A stretch of DNA of 64,000 nucleotides from Mnemiopsis leidyi (GCA_000226015.1 JH154119.1:50384-114383), one strand, 5' to 3'; positions 38,505 through 51,154 are shown, counted from the stretch's first letter. Made by a program: numbers and translations. Notes: a model not told the origin generated them from the sequence alone.

Positions 38505-38630
38505 GGAGCTCAGAATTTTAGGAGTTCAGGTGTTCAGGAATTCAGGAGTTCAGGAGTTTAGGTGTTCGGGAGTTCGGGTGTTTAGGTGTTTAGGAGTTCA
38601 GGAGTTCAAGTGTTCAGCGGTTCACCTGTA
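38505..38630. repeat. 8-bp minisatellite AGGAGTTC/AGGTGTTC, left part
   Basis: An octamer array that reappears at 40018-40110 and 40265-40325, on the other side of a LINE-bearing block. Each unit carries (A/T)GTTCA spaced two bases from the next. Confidence 0.85.
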
Positions 38631-39376
38631 CAAAACAACTTTTTAAACAATGTTTTATTTAAATTAATCAATAATACACACTATTTTCACACAAACATTT
38701 ATTCAATACTGGAAACACTAAACTGGTCAGGAGATACAACACATATCGGGCAAGATAATAAGAGGAAAAGTAGTGGAAGCACTTGATGGTAATCTCCCGA
38801 GAAAATGTTTTATTTTTAATTGAGAAAGGAAAAACTATAGTTTAAGAAAACAAAAGTTTAGGTAAAAAACCGTTAATTATAAATTTTGAAGACGTGCCAA
38901 GAGGCTAATATAAAAAAGCAAAAAAAAGCTAGTGAACGCCGCCAGATGGTTCTGTCGCCTAAGGGGGATAAAGAGAACTTTCGTAAAATCTACACTTGCT
39001 TTCTATGGGTTTAAGATGTTGCACTCTAAATCGGTCAAAACGAATTTGATAGATAGTGGACTATGCTGAGAGACGTCTATATTCAAACACTTATAATACA
39101 GGAAAAATTAAATATCAGTAAGGTCCAATCTTCATTGTATCTATTTTAAAATGCTTCGAGTAACTTGTTAGCACCTATCCATTCTATAACATTCCTGTAT
39201 GATTGCACTTCAAGCAACAATGATTTCAATCTGGACTTTTGACTCTTAAGACTTGGAGCCATCGTTAAGGAGTTAGAGTAAGAAGGCGATGAGCAAAGAA
39301 GATTTCAGAGTTATTAGGCGCTTGATAACAAAAATTATTTTGATCGTGAACAAGATTCAGTTTGGGCTGATAAACT

Positions 39377-39990
39377 CTATTTGTTACGATTTTCTGCAGG
39401 CAAAATTTTCAAAAGGTCACAGAGAAAGTATGGTTCATTTAAGCAAATTAATTTTGCTAGCTGCAGTAATTTTATGTAGACGTACAAAAAAAATATATAG
39501 ACTGTGAGAAATTTATACTTAGTAAAGCTAGGTACTTTTAGTATGGCCTCTGATGTTTTTTGATTCTCGTTTAATGCTGAAAGTATTTCGGGACTGTTTT
39601 TGTGATAAAAAGCTCGGTTTGAGGGAGTCACTTGTAGCAAAACCACCCCATACCGAGCTGGCGTATGAAATTGGGAGTTTACGATTGCATTGTACACACT
39701 TACTCTTAAATGTTTAGGTATAACGTTTCTCATACTGAGCAATTGCGCAATGCTGCTTCGTGTTTTGTTGCAAACATAGGTGATATGTTTCTTCCAAGAC
39801 AACTTCTGATCAATTGTCACACCTAGGAATTTGATACTATCTGTTCTTTGGAGCGGATTCGAGTCATATTTTGAACCATCTGTATTTTTCAAGAGGGATA
39901 TGGTCTCACGAGAAGATTGAAAATGTATAAATTTCGATTTTGATACATTGATATGAAGAAAGTTAGCTTGAAGGGACTTTTTAATCTTAA
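39377..39990 (-). mobile_element. LINE reverse transcriptase C-terminal fragment
   Basis: Minus-strand open frame with the typical end of a non-LTR retrotransposon RT: LHINVSKSKFIHFQ, then IKFLGVTIDQKLSWKKHI, then AQLLSMRNVIP and SVYNAIVNSQF followed by YGV. The F-L-G-V-x-I-D-x-x-L-S-W-x-x-H block is diagnostic for Jockey/CR1-like LINEs. The frame stays open to 39377, but the homology below about 39520 is unclear. No endonuclease or catalytic YADD part was found, so this is a broken copy, inserted between two parts of an octamer array. Confidence 0.85.
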
Positions 39991-40017
39991 GATAGGATTA
40001 AATTCGATTTCTTACGA

Positions 40018-40325
40018 TTTCAGGATTTCAGGTGTTCAAGTGTTCAGGTGTTCAGGAGGCTAGGTGTTCAGGTGTTCAGTAGTTTAGGTGTTCAGTAGTT
40101 TAGGTGGAGTAACAAGTAATGAATAAACAAGCGTCGTTTTAAAAACTTATTACTTAAGAACTTACTTGAATCGTGATTCGAGATTTGATAATGGCCATAT
40201 CCAGGAGGATAACAGACACATCTCTGTCGCTTGTCCTCAACTGAAGGCGCAGTCATTGTGCTGTAGAAGTTCAGGTTTTAGGTGTTCAGGAGTTCAAGAG
40301 TTCACGAGTTCAAGAGTTCAGCGAT
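40018..40325. repeat. 8-bp minisatellite, right part (two blocks)
   Basis: Blocks 40018-40110 and 40265-40325 have the same aggtgttc/aggagttc units as 38505-38630, separated from each other by about 155 bp of unique sequence. Confidence 0.8.
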
Positions 40326-40942
40326 TGCTTTAGTAGTAAAATAACATTGCCCAGTGCCCTTCCTTCCTCTATTGTCGAAGCATTAGAATTGTATCATGAT
40401 TTTAGTTTAGGTATTTCCTAGGAATTATGTATGATTACTAATGCGACAAGCTCATATTAATTTAAATGCAACGAACTGTCGTTAAATACAGTTTTAAAAG
40501 CATTAAATTAAGTCATGACTACATCATAATCCGGGAGGTCCAAGTTTAAGCTTCACAACTGTAGGGTGTATCGCTGACAGTTCCGATTAATCAACCGAAA
40601 ATTAGAACCTCAAAACAATTAGCATGCAAGTACGTAACAAGCTCAGTGCATATTAGCATCGTCGAGACAGAACTTAAAATCTAAGTGTGATTACCAATCA
40701 ATGGGAAAGATAAATTTCAAAAGGTATCAATCAAAACTAAAATTGGAAAAGTCCTTAATCAGGTTGCTTATAATGACATCTGACCAATCAGTTTCGTTAA
40801 ATATAAGTTACGTTGAATGTTGACTGTACTGCAGTACTGAGATCAGAGAAAACAACAAACTAAACAAAGATAATTTGTGTGAAGAGATGATGCGATAAGG
40901 CGCCACATACACAGCACCGTCTCAAAATGTAACTGCGCTGTG

Positions 40943-41055
40943 ATTGGCTACAATAACACTGTACGCGCGTTTTGATTGGCTACAGCTTGGTTTGTGGCGC
41001 GCTCGCTTATCATTGTTATTGGCTCATTTCAATTTTCAACGTACACACTGATTGG
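40943..41055. promoter_or_regulatory. Cluster of four inverted CCAAT boxes (ATTGG)
   Basis: ATTGG at 40943, 40975, 41018 and 41051, spaced 32-43 bp. The first three read ATTGGCT, the preferred NF-Y context, and the surroundings are GC-richer (gtacgcgcg, gtggcgcgctcgc). This is typical of a TATA-less promoter, but no exon could be tied to it. Confidence 0.35.
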
Positions 41056-42012
41056 GTCCAGCGATTTCAGTTGACTTTCCGAAGGGCCAGTCGAAGTCAT
41101 GTAGTGTTAAGTGTCGCGTCATAACTCGTCTCGTCTTATTATTGACTAATGCACACATACACACATGTAAGTGTAACACACATATGTGACATAGCAGGAA
41201 CAGTCACTGCTATAATCATATAAGGGACCAATATTGTTCTTCTTAAATTTCTATTCCGACAAACCACTCTTTTAAGTTGACTCATAGATCTATTTTAAGC
41301 GATACTTTGTTTGAAATGGTTTGCGTTCTTACTGCTTAAGTTTAACTTTCACCCGATTCAATGGGCTTCCTGCTTTCAAGTTTCTTGTTGTTACTGTTAG
41401 TGTTTCTTGACCTGGACATTGCGCACGGGGTTTAGTGAGTTTACGTTGTGTTTCTTGACTAAAGGATATTATAATTTGATTGAGGGCTTAAATCAGTTTT
41501 CCAGTTCTTATACCAATCAAATGTAAACGCCTTCCGTTAACCTCTGACGGCTTAACCAGCTCGCAAATTGTAGTCGATATAAATGTCAGACGACATTAAG
41601 GTGATTTAGCTTTACCTAACCTGCAAATACCATCTTTAAAATGATCAAATAAATAGCTCTATCGGCTATAATACGAGCTCACCGTATTTAGTATTTTCTT
41701 GTCAGCATGATGATTGATGGATCACTTTCGAATCGATTATATTTCATCGGTTGTGAGAGTCACGCAGGAGAAGTCCTTGAATTCACGTCATTTTGCAATC
41801 ACGTGATTTGGATTGGTTGGTAATATCTTAAATCCAAGCAATGGGAATCTTCGGGATCAGTTAGTTTAATTCGTTCGACACGACCTTCGGTGCAGATTCC
41901 TTTTTGTGCGATTTTCGTAGACACCGAGAGCTGGTTGATCATTATATTTATTTAAGTAACTTTAGTGAACTGTGGGGGAACAGTGGTCGTTATATTTCAA
42001 AAATTTTTCAAC

Positions 42013-42356
42013 TTTCTCGTTTTCTAAATGAACATCTCAATCACTGCAATTTTCTCGTTTTCTAAATGAAAGACTCAGGCACTACAACTTTCTCGTTTTC
42101 TAAATGGAAGACTCAGGCACTACAACTTTCTAGTTTACCAAATGGAGGTCTCAGGCACTACAACTTTCTCGTTTTCTAAATGGAGGTCTCAGGCACTACA
42201 ACTTTCTCGTTTTCTAAATGGAGGTCTCAGGCACTACAACTTTCTCGTTTTCTAAATGGAAGACTCAGGCACTACAACTTTCTCGCTTTCTAAATGGAGG
42301 TCTCAGGCACTACAACTTTCTCGTTTTCTAAATGGAGCTCTCAGGCACTACAACTG
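42013..42356. repeat. 38-bp minisatellite, about 9 copies
   Basis: The unit ctttctcgttttctaaatgg plus aggtctcaggcactacaa is highly conserved, which suggests recent expansion. ORFs across it are repeat artefacts. Confidence 0.95.
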
Positions 42357-44879
42357 GCTAACTCGCCTCCAGAGGAGGTCCATCCAGCGGCCAGCCTTCT
42401 TTAATAACAGTTTCACACGTGTGAGCAAGACTAGAGATAATCAAATATCTTTATAAATCGTGACCTATTAGTCGTGCAATCTCATTATCTCAGACAAAGC
42501 ACATGTACTCTCTTTACCCATCAGACCCTGTGGTTTTGCAGCTATTGGTGCCCATCAACTGTAACATCGAGATGATGATGAACTTATCCCTAGAGGCAAT
42601 ATCTAATTGTTAAATGAAAAAGTGAGTCGGTATTCCATAGAGTCAGCACCATTTTGAGAAAGCAATATCGGCGCGGTAGAACCGATTGGAGTCGCCAGTT
42701 TCATCTAGTTTGATGACGAAGTTGTCGATGTTGATTGAAAGAACTGCTATCGGAGCTCGCTCGGAAATTTGTTTTTATCGTCACATTGTCACTACCGATA
42801 AGATGAGCTTGTCGTCCTCAGTTTTTGGCATATAAGTTATTAGCATGTAAGATTTAGCAGAAAAGAAGTTTACTTATGTACGCAGTATTGAGTGTTTTTG
42901 CAAATGTCATATTGTAATAACTCGAGTTTGTTCGCGGCAAACAATGGTTTGTCACCAGTGCTATAATGGCTATATAATTGCCCTTTTATGTCTTGACGTC
43001 CAAGTCCAACAAAACATCGTGATTTATGCGCCACGCCTCTGAGGATTGTTATAGATCAATCTTGCCTACTCGCAACCTTGATTTTCGCACACACTGCTAC
43101 TTTACTAACTAATTCATGATTCTCGCATTCTTGCTGACGTGGCAGACAGTATTTAGGTTAGCTGCCTAGCTGGTCAGTTACGCGATATAATTAGCGAGCA
43201 AGTGCATCAATTTTGCGATAGCATTTATAGCATCTGAGTTTTTATCGTGATCAATACTGCGAAAGTCCTAGACCCTTGAGGTACGTAAAAATTAAAAACA
43301 TATATTATCACGTCAATCATTTCGGTATTAGAGTATTAGCTCAGTTTGCCCTTCACATGGCCAATAAGACATTAATTTTTTTAGATTTTCTTAGCTTGAA
43401 TTCAAAATTGTCACTTTCACTTGGTTTATCCCATACCATGGTTATGTTTAGAATTCACGGCGGTTTCATAATAATACATATGATGATATTGATAATGAAT
43501 GGTGCATAATGTTTATTGTGTAAATTTTGAAATGGCAACAATCTGGTAATTAAATTAACATAATTAACGAAGACTATAAATTTGATGTAAAAGGTTAAAC
43601 AGGAGATTTTTCTCGAATCAGCTATCTTAAAGTAGTTCTATAAAACGGAAACGGAAAACCGCGGTTAACTTTCAAGAGGAAAATATTCAAAATTGCAATT
43701 ACTACATCAATTCTCCGTGATCACATAGTCAGAATGACCTGTCATTGTCAGGAATGCTATAAATAAAATGAAGTAACGTCGCGTCTTGCAGTATTTGAGT
43801 GTAGTATTAAATGTTTTTTATTTTTGAGTGCCGTATTTGTGATTCTAGTGGCCTGTTGAACCCCACGTTACAGAAACCCTTTGTGTCATGTGACTGCCGC
43901 GTGACCTTCTCTATTAGGGTTTCTATGGAATTAGATCGTAAATGGTTTTATTTGACATGCGTTACAAGGACACGTTTAAGATTAATTCAATTTAGTGATT
44001 GCTCATTTGTTGCTTTGTCGCCTTTCGTGCTGACTATTTAGTTGTAAAGCTGTTGCAGTTCATACAATTTCACTGGTGTTATGTCATTGCGAATGTTACA
44101 TTGAAATTTACTGTTTTTGAATTTAAATTTTGAAATTAAACATTAAACGTTCCAATTTATTCACTCCAATTGTTGACGTTAACGTTGAAATCCAGCCAGT
44201 GAGAATTTATAAGACAGTTTCAGCATGAGTCATGACAGGACACAGCAAATCTGACGTAATTTCTCCGATACTATCTTTAATCAATATGTTGCTGCAGCAT
44301 TTGTTGGTTGTCGAAACTTCAACCTCAAGTTGTTGCTTTGTACTCGTATTTGATTATTTGTAATCCGAATCGTAAGGTCGCGAGCTGAATTCCTTGATTA
44401 AAACATGGTTTTGATCAGTAAGGGGTTTGTTTAAAATTGTCAATTCTCTGAAGTCCTTCATTCGTAGGTTTTTGGACGTAACTTGCCTACGAAAGCAATT
44501 GTTTAAGAAATTAAATGAAAAATCATTCAAATCGGTTTTTTATGGAATTGGAATTATATCTAATCCCAATCGTAAATTAAATTGCGCTTATTACCCAATA
44601 CTTCAGTATCGTTTTAATAAGTAACTAAGTAAGTGTTCTAATTATTTTTACTTAATCCTTTAGGGTAACGTCTAACGAATCGAACAAGGATTCCCGTTTA
44701 CACAACAAGTGTAATTACTTTCGGAGGATGCGTATTGCAGTTGCCGTTTGCTTAACCCAGCCTTATAAACCTTCAGTAATTTCACCTTATCCTTTTGTAA
44801 CTTAATACCTTCATGATTTTGGGCAATTGTCAAAACACTTCTTTCAGAGTTCAAAACGCTACTCTCAGTGTCCAAGATG

Positions 44880-45195
44880 AGACAGACTGTCCAAAGCAGG
44901 ATATTTTGTGTCCAAAAAGCGGTATATTTTGTGTCCAAAAAGTGGTATATTTTGTGTTAAAAAAGCGGTATATTTTGTGTCAAAAAGCGGGATATTTTGT
45001 GTCTAAAAAGTGGTATATTTGGTGTCCAAAAGGCGGTATATTTGGTGTCCAAAAGGCGGTATATTTTTTGTCCAAAAAGCGGGATATTTGGTGTCCAAAA
45101 GGTGGTATATTTGGTGTCCAAAAGGCGGTATATTTTGTGTCCAAAAGGCGGTATATTTTTTGTCCTAAAGGCGGTATATTTTGTGTCCAAAAAGG
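44880..45195. repeat. 23-bp minisatellite, about 13 copies
   Basis: The unit aaaagcggtatattttgtgtcc is open in several frames on both strands because of its composition, giving false ORFs on both strands. No start context or domain. Confidence 0.95.
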
Positions 45196-46639
45196 AAAAA
45201 ACGGCGTGATCAGCAAGTTAAAAGTCTGACGCTGCCCTGAAAATCTGTATTACTTTAATAACTATATTGCATTATTTTAATAATTATATTGCACTGTGTA
45301 TGTACCAGCAGATTACAGAATAAGGTTGGATTATATATAGTTCAGTGTAGTGATGGCTTCTAAGGGTGGCCATTACAAGTTAGCTCGAATAACTCAGCTT
45401 ACCGTATTACAGTTATGAAACACGCCCCCCCAGTCCTGCACCTGCAGCTAAACACGTGTCTTTATCAGAGCAGTAAGAGATGTGTCCTTCATTAGGCAGT
45501 ACAAACTACTACCTTACTACCGCAAGGGTGCCCCGGCTATTTCCATTGAAATACCATGAGTTCGGCCCCCTCATGGATTGAAGGTGTGTTCGAAACTTTG
45601 ATAAGTTAATAGTGGGAATAGCAGCAAATCTCATGACGAATGAATGGTCCCGAAGTAGTTTGGTTTTGTGGTTGGCTGTTTTATTTAAGCTGACTTGATT
45701 TCTGTTAGATTGTGCCGGCTTAGCCCCAGCGGCGTAGCGATGCCCCGGCTAGTACGCCGGAGGGCTCTTTCATAATTGGATTCGCCAAAAAATATTTATA
45801 TAGGACCATTTTGTAAGATTAACTGCGCGACTAGCAAAATCGCGTGTTTCGGTTCCTAAGCCCTTATGCCAGAAGCGCCTTATTGGCTAGACCTACGTAA
45901 AATGCCACTAAGTTGACCCATGTTGTTATGTTATCCTTAATGTCAAAATTCTCAAAAACGTGACAGGGTTATCAGTTGAGACATGAGACGATTCAACTGG
46001 ATTATTGCATAACTTCATATCTGGTAAAATATCGCTGATAATCACAAAGTTAGTGACTAATTTTAAGTTAGAAAGTTGCAGTACGTGAGGGCAAGTTGGT
46101 TGCGCGCGTGACCTGGCGACCTGCTCGAATTTCGGTGACAGCTAGACTTAGTTTCATGGCCCTGTTGTCATCCATATTTGATACCATCTTATAAGTTGTT
46201 ACCAACATCGTCTACCCACCCTATATTTGAATCATCTACTTATCTATCATAAGTCAAGATATAGGTTTATCCACGGGCTATTTTGATCCGTAATAATACA
46301 TGATACCGATCGTTTTGCAATGAAAGCAACGTTTTGCTACCGTAGAAATATTGCTTAATGCTTGTCGCAGTTATACCCGAATCTCGCAGCTCGTTCCTCA
46401 GTTTTTTCTGTCATCTAACTCTTTTAGTGGCACTCGGTCCTGATATTCGTGATAATTCGAATTATTAATTAATTGTTTTGTTGCAATAGCTTGAAACTAT
46501 TTATTGATATTCTTATTCAACAACTTTTACTTTTCACGTTTACGTATAGTTAGACTGATCAGTGATCTGATATCAAGCAGAAGCAACCTAAAATGACACT
46601 AAATCTCTTTAGCAAGGTTAGGATACGTACTGCAACATT

Positions 46640-49520
46640 ATGGAAGCTGAGTCTGCTGACATGCTCAGAATTTCAGATCGTATTATGCTCGGTATCTCAA
46701 TGGTAGGATTCTCTCTCATCACAATATTCGGTGGGTTGATTAAATCATGAAATTATTATTAATTTTGATTTTAAGCTTATAATGAAAGTTTTTATTTTGT
46801 CGTCAATGTCGAGCTTCCTTGTTGAATCTATATAATTTAGTTTGAATCGGTGCCATAAATGCGGGATCCTATTTAGAAATTTTTAATAAAACTTGTACAA
46901 ATCAGAATTTAACTAATACTTCAAATAAATGTTTTCTAAAACTTCTACAAATCAGACTAAAACTTCTACAAATCAGGCTCCATCTTGGTGATAGCAAGTG
47001 TCACGATACATAGCAAGAAGATCAAGAGTAGAAACAACATCTTCATCATCAATCTCATGATCGCAGACTTCATAGTCGGTAAAGTGCACAGTTATTATTG
47101 AGTTGGCATTACTTGTTTCATATATTTCTAGGGATTTCGAAAAGTGGCATCTCTTTAAACCTGAATTAGTAATTACAAATGTCAACAAATTATTAGACAA
47201 CGATTTTGTTTCCAGGAATATTGACAATGCCAATAACATCAGTGTCTGTCCTGCAAAACAGGTGGATGTTCGGAGATCATCTATGTAAGGTGAGTACTTA
47301 ATTACTTAAAGGTGCATTTCTACATTATATTTTCAGACATAATTCTATAGATCTTCGTTATTGTCAACTCCTCACAATGTTGCACATTACCCCTTTATCC
47401 CTTTCTATAATTGACAAAGAAACTCACAACCTGCGTTAAGATATGTTTGTTTAGATATGTTTGTGCTGAATGATCTATCTTTCCAGACGTCCGGATTCCT
47501 GGATAATGTAGCGCTGGTTTCTTCTCTCTGGACCATGGCGATGTCTTCAGTCGACCGATACTATTTCGTTACTCATCCTTTTACTTACTTTAAGGTATCA
47601 ACCTTAACGTTAAAGATTTTACTTACTCAACCTTTACTTACTTTTACTTACTTCAACCTTACGTTTACTCATCCTATAACTTACTTCATAGAACCGACCC
47701 CCCTCTTCCCAGGTGATGTCACAGAAGCGAATAGTGGTGATGTTAGTGTTCAGCTGGCTACATTCTGCTCTCCTTGCTGCGTGTCCGCTGTTTGGTTGGG
47801 ACTCATACGTCTACTCCCCCTACTCCTTCAACTGCGGCATTAAAGGATCAAACGACGCTTTCCACAGGTGCGTCTTCTCCAAAAGTTTCTATCGAGCAAA
47901 CATGAGATTTTCTATACTACCTGTATTTCTCGTTCAGACATTTTCGTTTGGGGTAAGCATTCTGAAAACTTATGTTAAAGAAGTAATTTCACATATTCAA
48001 AAACAAGATGAGATCCACATGGCTCACTCCTACCCTCATATAACCCACTCCCTCCTCCAGGTACTACTTCATAACTTTCTTCATGCTCTCGATCCCGGTA
48101 CCGGTAGTTCTATGTGCCTACTTCTACTTCAAACTCTTGGTTATAACGAGGAAACGTCTCAACACTCGAGCTAAACGTCAACACGCTTCCTTCCCTACCG
48201 CTACCTCTTCTTGTCCCGCGTGAGTAATTGTTACGAGTTGTAGATGTGTAATGTGAGATGTAGATGAGAGATGTGAGATGTGTGATGTGAGATGTGAGAT
48301 GTGGGATGTGAGATCTGATACCTACCTATATGTGGCCTATGTTGAGCTTCGTCAAGACTTGACAGGACCATCAGATATTCCGACCACCCCAGAGCCTTGT
48401 GAATCCTTGCTCCTTACGCCAGCACAGCAAAGAGTTAGACTTCGGAGGAGTATATGTGACATGTTAGATGTGAGTTGTGAGATGTGAAATGTGTGACATG
48501 ATGTGAGGTATCAGATCTTGTCAGATCATGTGTAATGTGTGATGCGTGATGTTAGACGTGAGATGTGAGACGAGGATTTATTTTCACGTGTCGTTAAGCA
48601 AATTTCCGTGAAATCTATACTAGAAGAATATCAGGCGAGAAGCAGCAAGGAAGTTATACTATTACTAGAACGTTTATATCTTTTAGTTTTCAATTTAAAT
48701 ATTTTCGCAATAATCAAAGCTAAGATTAATCCGTCCGATGTTCAAATTCTGACCAAGCCCCTCACTTCCATAGAACGACGGTGCAGTTTAGCGACGTTAA
48801 AGCAGGCTCTAACGTGTACTCAAAATACCCATTTGATCGCCCAGGTAGATCTTTTGACGTAGGATTTCCGGTATTCAACAAATTTTGTGTCTCAGTATTA
48901 AATTAGATGAATCTGACTTTTGACGCTGTCATTTGATATTTCTACATTTTATGAGAAATGTCTGATTTTTTACAAAGCTTGATTAATGATTAAATATGTC
49001 CATGCTGAAAATGCTATAAATATAATCAATAAGTAAAACTGACAACAAAATCCTCTCAGACTCGAGCTCAACAGCCCAGGAGGCAGCTAGCCGAAACTCC
49101 CCGGAAGAAACAACAGCAGGGTCAGGTTGGCGGACCACACGTCGAGGGACCAGCCGGCACACCGGACTTGGTCCGGGACAGTACGGCGGACCCAGAACGG
49201 ACCAGACGAGGAGCGAACAGAGGGCCAGCGTGAAAATTCAGCAGTCTAGAAACACGGCGATGCAGCGGAAAGTTACAGTTTCAGTGTTTATAATTGTGGG
49301 GTGCTACATGCTATTTACCATGCCGCTGTTTGTGACTGGCCTGGCTCACTGGATATCTCAACATCCCATAAACATTCCCATTAAGCTAGCTCTGCTGGCA
49401 CACTGGCTCTTTATCGGGAAGAGTGCCTGTAATCCGATACTCTTCGCGTCCCTCAACCCGCAGATTCAGGGCGGGTTTAAAGAACTCGTAAGATTTTGTA
49501 AGGGGAATTATAACAACTAG
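46640..49520 (+). CDS. Rhodopsin-family (class A) G protein-coupled receptor
   Basis: Exons: 46640-46730, 46977-47078, 47216-47289, 47487-47594, 47713-47867, 48061-48219, (48313-48455, uncertain), 49060-49520; stop TAG at 49518. With the uncertain exon the total is 1293 nt, or 430 residues. TM1-2 reads GSILVIASVT then NLMIADFIVG; ECL1 WMFGDHLCK gives the TM3 Cys (3.25). TM3 has Asp 3.32 and ends SVDRYYFV (DRY motif). TM4/ECL2 is CPLFGWDSYVYSP with the paired Cys (NCGI). TM5 is FMLSIPVPVVLCAYFYF and TM6 GCYMLFTMPLFV, lacking the usual W6.48. TM7 is WLFIGKSACNPILF, an NPxxF form. The tail is very short (FCKGNYNN). Asp 3.32 suggests an amine-like ligand, but the missing Trp and other TM7 positions do not fit a standard amine receptor; subfamily unassigned. 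Intracellular loop 3 is long and Arg/Gln/Gly rich. Confidence 0.85.
46887..46976. repeat. Triplicated acceptor of GPCR exon 2 (aaaacttctacaaatcag)
   Basis: Copies end in ...caaatcag at 46905, 46955 and 46976; the last is the acceptor used for exon 46977-47078. Confidence 0.85.
47565..47712. repeat. Diverged copies of the GPCR exon 4 end in the following intron
   Basis: The exon ends tactcatccttttacttact ttaag/gtatcaacctt; the 118-bp intron repeats acttacttcaacctt and tactcatcctataacttact. It looks like an old tandem duplication across the donor site. Confidence 0.55.
48240..48570. repeat. Degenerate gatgtgagat repeats flanking a possible intracellular-loop exon
   Basis: Tandem (gatgtgaga)n at 48245-48312 and again at 48462-48570 surround 48313-48455. 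That segment would encode RQDLTGPSDIPTTPEP and LLLTPAQQRVRLRRS, plausible loop 3 sequence with correct phases (start after GC, end ATAT/GTGACA). The acceptor lacks a pyrimidine tract, so this exon is doubtful. Confidence 0.5.
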
Positions 49521-51050
49521 GGTCAACTATGTAGATCAAAAATGCGGAACTATAGTTTTTAGGAGACTTAAGGCAGTAAGCTAAGAAGCATTAAAGTTTG
49601 GATAATTTTACAAAATTCTTAAAATTTGAGCCATTTTTTATGGAGACGGTCCAGAATATTCCCGCTGACTGTCATATACAATTGTTACAATTAAATCTTC
49701 CAAACGTTATTTTCCTCATAAACCTTGGAACAGATAGACTTACATAAAGCTGGAGCGAGGGATTTGCTTTTGTTAAACTGACGAAAACAATTCATTGACA
49801 TAATATTAATATCTTATACATAGTGTTTGAGATTAATTTGTTCTTACTTACGTATTTATGACTCATGTTTGATGTATATCTGATTTTTATTTGTGCCCTT
49901 CAAAATGTTGAGTATTATTTTTCAATCTTGTTCAAAGTTGCTTACATCCTTGAAACACTGCGAAGGGCAATTTGCTTTATCTACCCAAGCTTCTCTCAAG
50001 ACTACGATTTAATAGTTAAACTTTGGGATCCATTGTTTTCACGATGTAGTTGAGATTCTGAAGTCAAGTACAAGATTATTTTATATAAAGATGATGATCT
50101 GATTTGACATAAAGACCGATAAGCCAATTTTAATTCAATAAATTTGCATCCCTCGAAGCTTGATTGAAGTTATTTAGCTGCATTGCCAGATGAAGACATT
50201 GGATACAAAGATCCAAGTCCAACTAAAAATGTAGAACATTATCTAAATCTCATCAGATCCACCAAGCTAAGAAGATTGACATGTCACATACTAATTAAAG
50301 TTTATTTAAACTTTGATAATACGAGATTGTGGGAAAATATTGAAGAATATACTTCCAACTGTGAAATGAAATTAAAGCTTAATTTTCGGGGAACAAATTG
50401 AATAAAAATTGTAATTGGGTCTCCCATTTCAACTCAAGCCTATCGACAGAAATTAATGCCCTCAGCAAGCCGCGTTCTCATAATTAATTATAATATAGTT
50501 CAATCAATAGTTCAATAGCCAATCATGATCCAACTCCTCCAGCACCGTTGCTGATAATAGATTTGAATAGTATTAGCATTAATTACTAGTCATTATCATT
50601 TCTAAATTGAAAGTAGCTCGACTGAATTGTTTAAAATTTCGTCTAGAACACCCTTGTCCCTACATGATATTTCTAATTTCTCTTCAAAAAACCCCGTGGC
50701 CGTACAAAGAACCCCGTACAATAGTGAAAAACAAGAACCACCGGTGCTATTGAGCAATACTCAATACTTGCAAACATCTGCCTTTCTCTTCTACAGAGGA
50801 GAACGGTAACGATAACATATGATCGGCTCGCTCAACTCTTTATTCGGGAATTAATTAACTTTTGTTTCGACCTAGAGCTCTATATAGAGCTATATTTAGC
50901 CAAAGGTTTATATTTGACCGGCTGCCTTAAGCGTGAGGCCATGGCCATAAAGTACTAAGAGTAAGAATGAGGCGAGACTGCTCTGATCTTTAGTTTTCGG
51001 ACTAAAGTTAGCGCCCGTTTCTCAATTGTTTATTCCCGCACCCAAGGTGC
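49521..51050. other. GPCR 3' flank and spacer
   Basis: No recognisable gene. A possible poly(A) signal AATAAA lies at 50137-50142 for the plus-strand GPCR transcript. Several short ORFs have no family likeness. Confidence 0.4.
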
Positions 51051-51060
51051 TTAAATAAAA
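51051..51060 (+). promoter_or_regulatory. Possible TATA-like element of the lectin gene
   Basis: TTAAATAAAA sits about 95 bp upstream of the lectin ATG and is followed by a CCAGTCTCAGT stretch that could hold the start site. Weak, by composition only. Confidence 0.25.
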
Positions 51061-51154
51061 CCAGTCTCAGTATTAAAATTTCATTTTAAGCCTATCTCTC
51101 TCACTCGAGTTTGTCTATGCTGATACTGAAGACTCTGAAACGGATTCAGAAAGC

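Larger units (their letters stand above)
41060..46639. other. Gene-free stretch upstream of the GPCR gene
   Basis: Contains two minisatellites (42013-42356 and 44880-45195) and otherwise no recognisable exon or domain. It includes the GPCR promoter by position, but no clear core element. Confidence 0.5.

Noticed and set aside
42256-42456. 66-codon ORF
   Set aside because: It reads the 38-bp minisatellite and a short unique tail, with no domain.
44813-45229. Overlapping long ORFs on both strands
   Set aside because: They come entirely from the 23-bp minisatellite, with no stop in several frames by composition.
46640-49520. Opsin identity for the GPCR
   Set aside because: The TM7 Lys is four residues before the NP motif, not six as the retinal Lys of opsins, and position 7.43 is Ile.
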